From Lota lota (lineage: Eukaryota; Chordata; Actinopteri; Gadiformes; Lotidae), in NCBI GenBank assembly GCA_026745465.1, contig JACYXH010000278.1, positions 3,340,100 through 3,404,099 of the forward strand: 64,000 nt of DNA, in the 5' to 3' direction. Position 1 is the first letter of the stretch. Each line of letters opens with the position of its first letter. Positions 21,540-30,457 of this stretch are shown here, piece by piece. The notes under the pieces were generated by a model. That model did no database searches. It saw only the letters and a list, made by a program, of their open reading frames with translations, and was not told where the DNA came from. Both the position numbers and the translations under genes were made by a program.

Positions 21540-21639
21540 TTTGGGCGACGCTGGTAAACCGGAAACTGATATGCCGTCTTCTGGCTACAGCGGAAGTTGG
21601 TCACTACGCTGGTGCACAGAGCCTATTGAGGCTGCCAAT

Positions 21640-21839
21640 TAAGACATGCTATTTTTAAGCAAATGCTGTTTGTGGTGGACTTGAAAATACAAGATTTATT
21701 TGAACAAACTTTTGTATTGACGTTTTCCTTCTTCGTTAAGTACTAGGAATATGCTGAATTCAAAAGTAAAATTGTACCATGTATAGCATTAGGGATTATA
21801 ACTCCCTACAGTGTGTTTTTGAAACATAAATCAACTCTA
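21640..21839. other. Residual CACTA-like 3' sequence
   Basis: Sequence between the ISL2EU-type insertion and the subterminal repeats of the CACTA-like element; nothing recognisable. Confidence 0.4.
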
Positions 21840-22170
21840 CAAGAGTAAAATACAGAGTTTGATTTTAAATCCTTTATAGTGTTATATAGCAGCAACTCTG
21901 GTCGGTGATAAAACAGAATATACAAATAGTGTTAAATTTTTACACTGCACACTAGTGTTGTGTAAATTCAACACTGGCCTGTGTTGACCGGTGTTAAATT
22001 TCAACTATTGAGAGAGTTGCTGCAACTCTATCACAGTGTTGAGCATTTAACACTTTTAAAAGTGTAGTTTTAACTCAAAATAGTGTGGACCAATATACAC
22101 ACTTTAAAAGTGTTAAATTTAACTCTATCGGTGTTGAATCAACTCTGCTGATTTTGCTGTGTACGGTTAG

Positions 22171-23480
22171 ATGGCGGGTACAGATGAGTTATCAAAGTTC
22201 CTTAAAAGCCGAAATATACCAGACAATATCATAATTAAACTGAAAGTTGATAAGGTAAGTTATCTCGCTGTAGATTCATTGTATGCTATTGTTCAATGTT
22301 AACTTTAGACTATTGCCAATACTTCGTCTATTGTTAAATTTTGACTGTTAGTGTAAGCAATACTAACTAGAATACTGTGGTAAGGAGGGGCGTGGCTTAG
22401 CGCCGGCTGCAGTCAGAAGGGGCGGGGCGGCTCAATTGGGGCCACAGACGCAGCTGTAGGGAATGAGCGCAATTGGATAACTATTAAAAGACTGACGTGT
22501 ATTGTCCTCTCCCCACAGTGAGGTCGGGTCCAAACAGGCGGACGACTGAACACAACAGCCGAGAAGGCTCAGCCAGCACGAGTCCAAACCTAAGGATAAG
22601 CGTTGACTTTTTGTTTGTTTAAGAGAAGCAATAAAATTTACGTTTTGCTTCTGGACTTGTGTGATATTGTTTCCTTACCCTGGTCGGTAGCCGAGAGAGC
22701 GCTACACATACTTTTGCTAGCTCTCCCTGGCAACGATAAAATAATGTTAGCCTGTGCTGACTTTTTTTAATCGTTTTGCATTTTTCCATGAATTTTTCAG
22801 ATCGACGTGAATGTCATAGCTTTAATGGCAGATTAAGAGCTGGGTCAATAGATATGGAGACCGACTTGCTCTTTGAGCATTTTGTCGGCAAAGAACTTTG
22901 ACGAACAACAGTGAGACAGTGAAGTCAGCTCTGATGCACAGGGTTCGACAAAAAATAGAAGAAGAACCTCCACCAAAAGCGACAGCTGTAGGTAGACCTG
23001 TCGGCAATAGATATGCAGTGAAAGACACAGCGGGTCGAAATGGGATGGCTTCACTTTCAGAAGGGCGAGTATCACCAGGTCCAAACAAAAGGTGGATGTG
23101 GAACACGGCAACTGTCTCTGCAGAAAATGGTAACCCTGGGTAAGCTGCTGGATATAGGCAAATATTTATTCTTCCCAGATAAACACTCTGCCAAAGGACC
23201 TATTGGGAAGTTCGATTTTTACATTCGTGATTTCAGCCAGAAGTCACTACCTCATGATTGCACCGTACACCAGCTGATTGAGAAGACCAAGCTGCAAATG
23301 CTGCGCATTTACACGTGTTCCCAGTACAAAGACACCACAATCATACATTTGTATTTCCACCCTTTATTGCAAGGAAATACACTTATTTATTATAATTTTA
23401 AAAAAAATATTTTAGATTGGTCACAGCTACACCTTACTCCATTACGTCAACCCAATTCTAACAAAGACACACTGGGGTAG
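22171..23480 (+). pseudogene. Multi-copy fish element protein with SAM-like N-terminus (G2E3-like), decayed
   Basis: Exon 22171-22254 starts at ATG (AGTDELSKFLKSRNIPDNII) and ends at a GTAAGT donor. After an acceptor at 22799-22800 the next exon continues 'IDVNVIALMAD' but has TAA and TAG where a GDRLALL-like segment should follow. From 22898 the frame 'TVKSALMHRVRQKIEEEPPPKA' and, shifted, 'GWLHFQKGEYHQVQTKGGCGTRQ', 'LLDIGKYLFFPD' and 'KTKLQMLRIYTCSQ' can be read. Proteins of this layout occur in many copies in fish and are often annotated as G2/M-phase E3 ligase-like. The intron is occupied by a solo LTR, and the ATG lies 9 bp from the end of the CACTA-like element. Confidence 0.5.
22376..22706 (+). 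repeat. Solo LTR, second LTR family
   Basis: A 331-bp unit begins TGTGGTAAGG and ends GCTACA. Flanking 5-mers are AATAC (22371-22375) and CATAC (22707-22711), one mismatch, consistent with an old 5-bp duplication. It matches 38413-38698 over CGGCTCAATTGGGG, CACAGACGCAGCTG, CTCTCCCCACAGTGAGGTCGG and the ACCCTGGTC...GTAGCC tail. AATAAA at 22631 is a plausible polyadenylation signal. It lies in the intron of the decayed gene around it. Confidence 0.75.
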
Positions 23481-23522
23481 AGTGATACAGGTAAGTGCCT
23501 TTTCACTACCACAGGAGCTACC

Positions 23523-24059
23523 ATGCCTCGTGGCAAGGGTTGGAGATCAGCCAGTGTAATGTGGAATAGACGGGCAGCAACAACACAACAAGATGCCCCC
23601 TGTCCTCTGTCTAATGGCAGTGATTACACACCAGGTAAAACATGCGCTCACCTGGAAGCGGGATGACCTTAACAAGGTGTTGGATGATGGGAACTCCTTG
23701 TATGCAAAAATATATACAGATAACTTGGTAGAGAAATGCACAGGTTTCCTATTGGTGACAGACTTGCCATCGGTTCAGTTTTTCAATGGGGTCACTAATT
23801 CTGTTGACATTGTGGAGATACGCTGGCTGGCGTTGAACTAGTTGGTGTTTAACATTATGGGGATAATGGTGAAGTGTTGTCCCCTCTGAATGTGGCCCTT
23901 CAGAGAATCCTGATGGAATTTGAAGTGTGCATTTTCACTACACATGGCAGAACATGGGTTGTTTTCAAATGTAATAGTGGCTTTGTCTTGTTTGATCCTC
24001 ATGGTAGAAACCAATATGGTGCTCATGCACTCAACTGCCTCAATTGCAGCAGAAGGTAG
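23523..24059 (+). pseudogene. Helitron-associated cysteine peptidase-like module
   Basis: ATG at 23523 (PRGKGWRSASVMWNRR), then in a shifted frame 'HALTWKRDDLNKVLDDGNSLYAKI', 'GFLLVTDLPS', and after stops 'YGDNGEVLSPLNVALQRILM' and 'SGFVLFDPHGRNQYG'. The last holds the D-x-H of the 'FDSHSR' motif found in papain/C76-like peptidases fused to animal Helitron-like proteins and other large mobile elements. The catalytic Cys segment is not clearly readable. At least two frameshifts and several stops are present. I infer, but cannot prove, that it belonged with the OTU and Rep parts downstream. Confidence 0.5.
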
Positions 24060-24374
24060 GCAGAGTCGCCTGTCCCCAATGTAGAGCCCCAAACCCCCCT
24101 GGTCAGGCCCCAGATCCGCCTGCCTGAGCCTGACACACCCCTGTCTGAGCCCAACACAAAATATGTAGTTATTTGTTCTACAAATATTCCCACTTTGACC
24201 TATAGACTGTTCACCAACGTAGAGTGGAATGCATTGTGTTAACAGTTGTATTTATTCAATGGAAATGCTAAACGTTCTCAAAATTTAGACTGCACACCAA
24301 TGACTCAACCATGTGAGACTAAATCTATCAAAAAGGACAGTTTTAAATTGTTTAGTTTTCAACTGCTTTTTCAG
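24060..24374. other. Linker between peptidase- and OTU-like modules
   Basis: Begins with a proline-rich stretch readable as repeated 'PEP(D/N)T' units (24080-24160). No complete domain is visible in the remainder; an acceptor-like tract precedes 24375. Confidence 0.4.
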
Positions 24375-24732
24375 ATCATTGGCCTATGAAATCTGCGGCA
24401 GTGAGGATGCACACATGAATGTTCGAAAAGCCATTGTACATGTTAGCAAACAGTAATAATTTCTCTTAATTTTTGAGGCGTGGTTACAGTTCAGTAGCGC
24501 AAAATGTCAATACTTGGCGAATATAATATTCTAATACATGGGCAACAGAAATGGAAATAATGGCAGCAGGTATTGTTTTTGGTGTAACTACTGTATATAC
24601 ACATACAATTCAGATAGATGGAACATTTACAGAGGTCAGGCTTCAGATGGCATGGGTATTTACCTCAACCACACTGATGGCAACCACTATGATGTTGTTA
24701 CATGTGTCAAAAGTCAGCTTAATTCCAACTAA
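24375..24732 (+). pseudogene. OTU-like cysteine protease remnant
   Basis: After TTTTTCAG the sequence encodes 'RSLAYEICGSEDAHMNVRKAIV', the helix that follows the catalytic D-G-N-C motif in OTU domains (that motif would be in a lost upstream exon). After a gap and a frameshift come 'GVTTVYTHTIQIDG' and 'GIYLNHTDGNHYDVV', the C-terminal strand with the catalytic His of the N-H-Y/F-D motif. OTU domains have been reported in animal Helitrons. Stops and at least two frameshifts show it is dead. Confidence 0.55.
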
Positions 24733-24789
24733 TGTGCATCAGAATGTAATGCCATTTCTGTGACACAAGTCAGTCGGCTAAATACAAGA

Positions 24790-25975
24790 TTTTTTTTTTT
24801 ACTGAGCATAATGACTACAGACTGGGCTCTTGCTATGATCGGCAGACATACAGGTTTCATCGCTCACTGTAAAAGTGACCCAGACTTCTCAAAATGTCTG
24901 CATTATCACTGCATCATTCACCAGCAGGCGTTATGTGCAAAAGTGATCGGCTTTGGACACGTGATGACTCCCACTGTAAAAGTCATAAACAACATCCACT
25001 CCAAAGCTAAACAACACAGGATTATCAAGGTGCTATTGGAAGAGATGTGAGCTGAATATGGTGACCTGCTGCTATACACAGAAATCCGATGGCTCAGCAG
25101 AGGACGAGTTTGACTTCGTTTTTTGTCACTTTTGGGTGAAATAAAAGAGTTTAAGCAGTCCAAAGGCAAAGACTTCTCACTACTAGAGGACAGAGTGGAC
25201 ATTTGACCTTGCATTTTTGACGGACATTACCGGGAAACTAAACGACTTGAACTGCCAGTTGCAAGGCAAGGGTAAGACTGTTGTTGATATGATAAGTGCT
25301 TTAAATGCATTTAGAGCCAAGATGAACGTTTTCTCTGTGGATTTACAGAGAAAAAAGGTGCTGCACTTCCCCTCTGTGCAGTCAGTGCTGAAAGACAATG
25401 CTTCTGCATCTGAGACATTTGACAAAGTTGCAGAAAAGTACTGTGAAGTCAAACAGACTTGGGCAAGAGTTTGAGAATAGGTTTTGTGACCTTCATCAGC
25501 TTGAGCCATGTGTGTCGCTAATTTCCAATCCTTTCATGAATGTGGACACAACATGGTTTGCTGAGCAACTAAGTGCAACGTTCAACTTGGATGCTGGACA
25601 GGTGGAGATTTAAATCATAACATTGCAAAATGACCACCTCAAAGCCTACCAGGCTGCACCAAACATTTGGTCCCTTGTTGACACAGAGAAGTACAGTAGA
25701 GTATGCACAGCAGCTATGACGGTTGCTAGCCTGTTTGGTTCAACCTATCTCTGTGAATTAGCGTTTTTTTAAATGAACTTCATCAAGAATAAACACAGAA
25801 CACGCCTCACTGATGAATTTCTGAAAGACTCACTCAGTTGCAGTGTCAAGTTACACACCAGTTTACAATACACTGGTGAACAGCATCCCACATCTTCCCA
25901 CAAAAAAAACAAACAGATACAAGATGTTGTCAGTGGCAACAAGGCAGTGCCGTGGCGAAGTTGAATTAAAAGAGT
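24790..25975 (+). pseudogene. hAT transposase C-terminal fragment (FAM200/ZBED5-like)
   Basis: Reads 'DWALAMIGRHTGFIAHCK', 'LHYHCIIHQQALCAK' (the hAT Cys/His motif), 'YTEIRWLSRGRV', then frame changes at 25050, 25200 and 25440, and 'SNPFMNVDTTWFAEQL', 'AAMTVASLFGSTYLCE' near 25710-25757, part of the dimerisation region. Stops at 25048, 25108 and 25203 among others. The N-terminal BED finger and first catalytic D are missing, and I found no terminal repeats. It is a different hAT family from the GTF2IRD2-like copies. Confidence 0.65.
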
Positions 25976-26427
25976 TTTGAAAAATGCCACAGATTTGGTC
26001 ATTAGTTCAAAATGTGACAAGATTTATAAAAAAATATGTAAGTTGATTTTTCTAACATTACATAATTGATAACTTTTTGAAACAACATAGTTCATGATTT
26101 GTTAAAAGGGTTTGTCAGTGGCTAGTGAAAATGGGAAAATTTCCCTAAGAAATGTAGTGATGTAAGTGATCATCTAAAATGTAACAATTACTGATATTAA
26201 AGTGCTGAATGTTGATATCTGTTTCCTTCCTTATTGTCATTGTTGCTAATTATTGTGAGAAATCATTTACGTGATTAGTGTCTTCACATAGATGAGTATT
26301 ATTAATAATGTATAACTAAAAGGCAAACTGAGCAAATTTGTTATTTCAGAAGAGCGTATAAAACTGGTAGACCTTCGTATGACTCAGTACCTATGAAGTA
26401 GCTCTCAGTTTCAATAAGGTCGGTGAC
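25976..26427. other. Gene-free A/T-rich interval
   Basis: Nothing recognisable. The last eight bases, TCGGTGAC (26420-26427), are the left target duplication of the hAT at 26428 and therefore once joined directly to 34630. Confidence 0.5.
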
Positions 26428-26806
26428 CAGGCGCGTCGCACCCGTGGGGGATGTGGGTGTTTTAACACCCACATTTTTCCCGGTGAGAGGGTTCAACACC
26501 CACACTTTTTCTGCAGTTTTTCCGCAGTTTTGCACAAACGCCTTGCATTGAACTGCCGCCGTAGCTACGTCGTAGGCTGTGTGTCACGATTGCGTCCATA
26601 GCAACGCTCTGTTTTTCATGGCAACGGTTATATTTCACAGCGGTCTGTGAAATTACGAATCACACTGTGGCAACGCCAAGACCCGCCCTTCAATCACTAC
26701 TACTATTGGCCAGGCATCCAAGGTAACGTAACCCAATTTGTTCATGTCCTATCTCCTGACCAATCCGCTATCCTAACCTTAACCACTCGAGGTGAAATGT
26801 CTAACC

Positions 26807-29630
26807 CAGGGGTGTCAAACATACGGCCCGCGGGCCGGAACCGGCCCCCAAGGAGGTTCGATCAGGCCCGCAGGATAATTTGAAAGTGGAAATAATGCAT
26901 AAAAGACATGGAATTAATATTTTTAATTCGCTGCAATTCATGGATTATCCGCTAAGGGGCGCACTCTTTCCATCAGAGTAGAAGACAAGCCGCATCACTG
27001 AGACAGACTGAAAACAGCAGACGGTATCAATGCGCCATCTGCTGCTTGTTACGACGTTGTTAATACCTTGGTCTCTACCTCTCCGCTACACCCTCATTAG
27101 CCAAAATGTCGTTATCCAAACGGAGAAAAGTAGATAAGGAGTGTAGAATTTTCAAAGAAAAATGGACCACGTCCTATTTATTTACAGAGATGCACGAAAA
27201 ACCTTTGTGCTTGGTGTGTTTGCAACAAGTTTCGGTATTGAAGGAATATAATATTCGACGCCACTACGAGACTCATCACAGCGAAAAATATGACGGCTTG
27301 CAAGGACAACTGAGAAGAGATAAGATTAACGAATTGCTGGCGGGTCTGAGGAAACAGCAGTCAACTTTCATCAAGAGCCGAGAAGTCAGTGAAGCAGCGG
27401 TAAAAGCCAGCTACCTAATTGCTAGCGAAATAGCATTAGCATCGAAGCCGTATTCCGACGGTGACTTTGTTAAACGATGCATGATGAAGGCGGCTGAACT
27501 TGTATGTCCCGAGAAGCGACAAGCTTTTGCCAATATTAGCCTGACGAGGAATACTATAGCAGAGAGGATTTCGGAACTATTGGCAGATTTAGACAGTCAA
27601 TTGAAACAGAGTCAAGTCATTTATTGCATTTTCCGTGGCAATTGACGAGAGCACTGACATCACAGACGTGGCCCAACTGGCCATATTTATTCGAGGAGTT
27701 GATGAGACATTGACTGTTACTGAAGAGTTTCTTGAGTTGGTGCCAATGATGGACACCACAACAGCCGAGGACATTTTCGGCTCTGTCGTTGCTGCATTGG
27801 ACAGAGTTGGAGTGGACTGGTCCCGCGCTGTCAGCCTGGCTACAGACGGTGCGCCATCCATGGTCGGAAAGAAAGCAGGTGTCGCGACAAAGTTCAAAGA
27901 CAAAGTACAAGCCCTTAATGGAGGAGATCGTTTCTGGACATTTCACTGTATTTTGCACCAGGAGGCATTGTGTTGCAAGTCGCTGAAAATGGACCACGTC
28001 ATGGAGGTGGTTGTTCGCACTGTAAATTTCATCCGGTCCAGAGGTCTGAACCATCGTCAGTTTGACAAACTTCTCAGCGACAGCAACATTACCCACAGCC
28101 TGCCATACCACACTGAAGTGAGATGGTTAAGCCGAGGCGCTGTGCTGAGGCATTTCTTTGATCTACGAGAGGAAATCGGACAGTTCTTGGAGAAAAAAGG
28201 AAAACCGGTGTTGGAATTACAATCTCAGGAATGGCTACGGGACCTTGCATTCTTGGTTGATATTACTGAACACTTGAACAATCTGAACAAAATGTTGCAA
28301 GGCCGCAAAAAAGTTGTCACACAGTTTTCTGACAACATACATGCATTTAAGTTGAAGCTGACTTTGTGGGAGATGCAACTGGCAAATGGCAACCCTGCTC
28401 ATTTCCCCTGTCTGAGAGATGTGTGTGTGACCAGACCTGATGCGGACATGAAACGGTACAAAGACAAAATTGCAGGACTACTGCGGGAGTTTGAGAAACG
28501 TTTTCAGGTATTTGGTGAACTTGAGACAGAATTTTCAGTTTTTCGCTCACCTTTCACAGTTAAAGCTTCTGATCTGCCGGTCGAAATTCAGCTAGAGATA
28601 ATTGATTAGCAGTGTGATGCAGATTTGAAGTGCAAATTTGCCTCTGTAGGTCTGGACAGATTTTATCAGTATCTACTACCAGGGTACCCCAAATTAACAG
28701 CCCTGGCTGCTAAAATTTTGTGCATGTTTGGGACAACCTACCTTTGTGAACAAATTTTCTCAGTGATGAATATCAATAAAACAAAAATGCGTTCAAGGCT
28801 CACAAACAAGCACTTAAATGACATTCTGAAAGTGACAGCTAGTCAGGACATGACACCTGGTGTTGATGCACTTGTACAGGCCAAAAGATGCCAAGTTTCA
28901 GGAACAAATACAAGTCCAGACTAGACTAACACCTTTAAAATGTTGCCTTAGATACTGTTTGCATTGAAAGAATACAGCTCTGTGAAGATGAATCCTTACT
29001 GTGGTGATTTAAAAAATGTGCACTTTAATGTTAGTCAGCAGCTTCAAAACAAAAGTTGTGTGATGGAATTCTACTGTTCATACAACTCCATACATTTTCA
29101 GTATGTATTGTATGTGTATGTATGTTTCATGTATGAAGTTTACAGATTTACAGGACAGGCGAACACTTTCTTCATTACACATTTAAAATCACTCTCCTTA
29201 GTTTGTAAGGTGTATGCAGGGATTACATTTAGATTTTATATGCGTATGTGTAAGTGGTTTAAAAATTCCTTTCTTTAAAAGTCTCATTTAATCTTAAAGT
29301 GCATTACTATATTTTTCAGTACCAATTAAAGTTTTGTGCCTTTGTACAATCAGTGGGATCAGTTGCAATGCATATTTGTGAATGATAAAAGTAAATTGCA
29401 CATTTGTCTAAGGAAATATGAGGTGTTTCATGAAATGTTTTGTAAAAGTATAGTTCATTAAATTTCAATATTTTCCTAATGTTCTTGTGCTTCTTTACAC
29501 CAAAACAAAGGAAAGACATTATATTTTGGTTATTTATAGCAGAGTATGGTATAATTTTAATGGTCCGGCCCACTTGACATCTCCCTAGGCCGTATGTGGC
29601 CCACGATGCGAAATGAGTTTGACACCCCTG
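26807..29630 (+). mobile_element. Complete GTF2IRD2-like hAT transposon (copy 3), 2824 bp
   Basis: It begins CAGGGGTGTCAAACATACGGCCCGCGGGCC and ends ...GTTTGACACCCCTG, the exact inverse of its first 14 bases. GTCTAACC flanks both sides (26799-26806 and 29631-29638), a perfect 8-bp duplication. The transposase gene at 27106-28924 has two disabling changes. Copy 2 at 8861 is an internally deleted relative. The 3' UTR is 28925-29560, and small ORFs there are not genes. Confidence 0.9.
27106..28924 (+). pseudogene. hAT transposase, GTF2IRD2/SCAND3-like, two lesions
   Basis: ATG 27106 opens SLSKRRKVDKECRIFKEKW, then a zinc finger 'CLVCLQQVSVLKEYNIRRHY' (C-x2-C...H-x4-H), a helical region, and near 27612 a frameshift (2 nt missing relative to continuation) leading to 'FSVAIDESTDITDVAQL', which holds the first catalytic D. 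Then 'VDWSRAVSLATDGAPSMVG' (second D), 'FHCILHQEALCC' (insertion-domain motif), '[12 protein letters not shown]', 'LAFLVDITEHLN', and after an in-frame TAG (28607-28609) the C-terminal dimerisation part 'FGTTYLCEQIFSVMNINKTK'. Total ~605 residues, usual for this family. One frameshift plus one nonsense codon would abolish activity; otherwise it is well preserved. Confidence 0.85.
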
Positions 29631-29712
29631 GTCTAACCCCAACCAATCGAGCTGCTTCGGAGGGCGGGTCATGGCGTTGCCATAGTGGGATTCGTAATTT
29701 TGCCAGCGGTCT

Positions 29713-30457
29713 TAACAGACCCCGTCCAGTAATTTTAAGGAATAGGGTAAGGTAATGTAAGTATCTTTAGTGTTTGCCGTACATTTGTTATCACCGTTAA
29801 TGTGTTACATCAATGTAAAGCTTAACTATTTAATGCTGGTACAAATTGCTATCGTAATTAGGTAGATAGCTAGATACAACCCGAGCTAACGTTAGCTAAC
29901 AGAACCTATCATTTAACATTAGGCTTTTAGCTAGTTAGCTAGGTTGTCTTTTGCCATTTGTGTTCGTAAAGTTTAATGTACGGTGACATGTTCATCTCTT
30001 TTTATAAGCCGTTACTGTAGCTATATGTAGCAGAGATTTAGAAAATTATGTGTTTATCAGTTGTAACTACAGGATGGGAGATAACTGCACCTTTTTAACT
30101 TCACTAGCAACGTTAAATGAAAGCTAATATGTACGAGTAGTTTCCCATGTAAGAAGTATATAACGTTCCGTAACATTAGCAACGTTATAGCATTCATAAT
30201 AAACGGATAAACGGATCATAATATAATTACGTATGTGCTAATTTGCATACATAGCACAACAGATCTAAACACTGGGCATAGCCAGGTGAAAATGTCTTGT
30301 TGACATATTACAGTAAAATGTAAAGGTCTGAATGGAACCCATTAGGCTACCCATGAGCATTAATACATAGAGGCAGGAAGAATTGCTTTACCAGTACTGA
30401 TTATTGAGTGTATTAAACCAGTATTATTATTGCAGAGATGGGGTTTGCAGCATCAAG
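29713..30457. other. 5' leader of the DUF4371 hAT
   Basis: Non-coding, A/T-rich, with AACGTTAGCTAAC-type palindromes typical of fish intergenic DNA near 29890-29945. A TGCAG/AGATGGGG acceptor near 30435 opens the first coding exon. Confidence 0.5.

Larger units (their letters stand above)
18056..21624 (+). mobile_element. ISL2EU-type DNA transposon (THAP-DDE transposase plus SWIM/YqaJ remnants)
   Basis: Terminal inverted repeats of about 70 bp begin AGGCTCTGTGCACCAGCGTAG on both sides and include CAACTTCCGCT and CAGTTTCCGGTTTAC. AT flanks both ends (18054-18055 and 21625-21626), a 2-bp target duplication. The + strand carries a THAP-DDE transposase and the - strand, from the right end, exons of a SWIM/YqaJ protein. 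This convergent two-gene plan and 2-bp duplication are known for the ISL2EU superfamily. It sits in the 3' part of the CACTA-like element and is therefore younger. Confidence 0.8.
10430..22161 (+). mobile_element. CACTA/EnSpm-like DNA transposon, 11.7 kb with insertions
   Basis: It begins CACAGCAAAATCA and ends in the exact inverse TGATTTTGCTGTG, with TA on both sides (10428-10429 and 22162-22163). Subterminal regions on both ends are dense in short repeats of GTGTTAA/AACTCT type (10445-10620 and 21840-22140), as in CACTA elements where they bind transposase. Two + strand coding units lie inside: a nine-exon SAMD3-like gene (12495-15540) and a transposase ORF (15555-17982), 14 bp apart. A 214-bp TTAA element and an ISL2EU-type element are inserted. 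The 10620-12494 stretch is a gene-free leader with GCTAGCTAGC runs. Superfamily assignment rests on the CAC end and transposase motifs. Confidence 0.7.
26647..29703. mobile_element. Small TIR element with 9-bp target duplications, split by a hAT
   Basis: CAGCGGTCT occurs at 26638-26646 and 29704-29712. Inside, the ends are GTGAAATTACGAATCACACTGTGGCAACGCC and, inverted, GCAAAATTACGAATCCCACTATGGCAACGCC, an inverted repeat of about 40 bp. Without the hAT at 26807-29630 the element is only ~230 bp and non-coding. A 9-bp duplication fits Mutator-like or Merlin-like integration; the family is unassigned. Confidence 0.75.
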
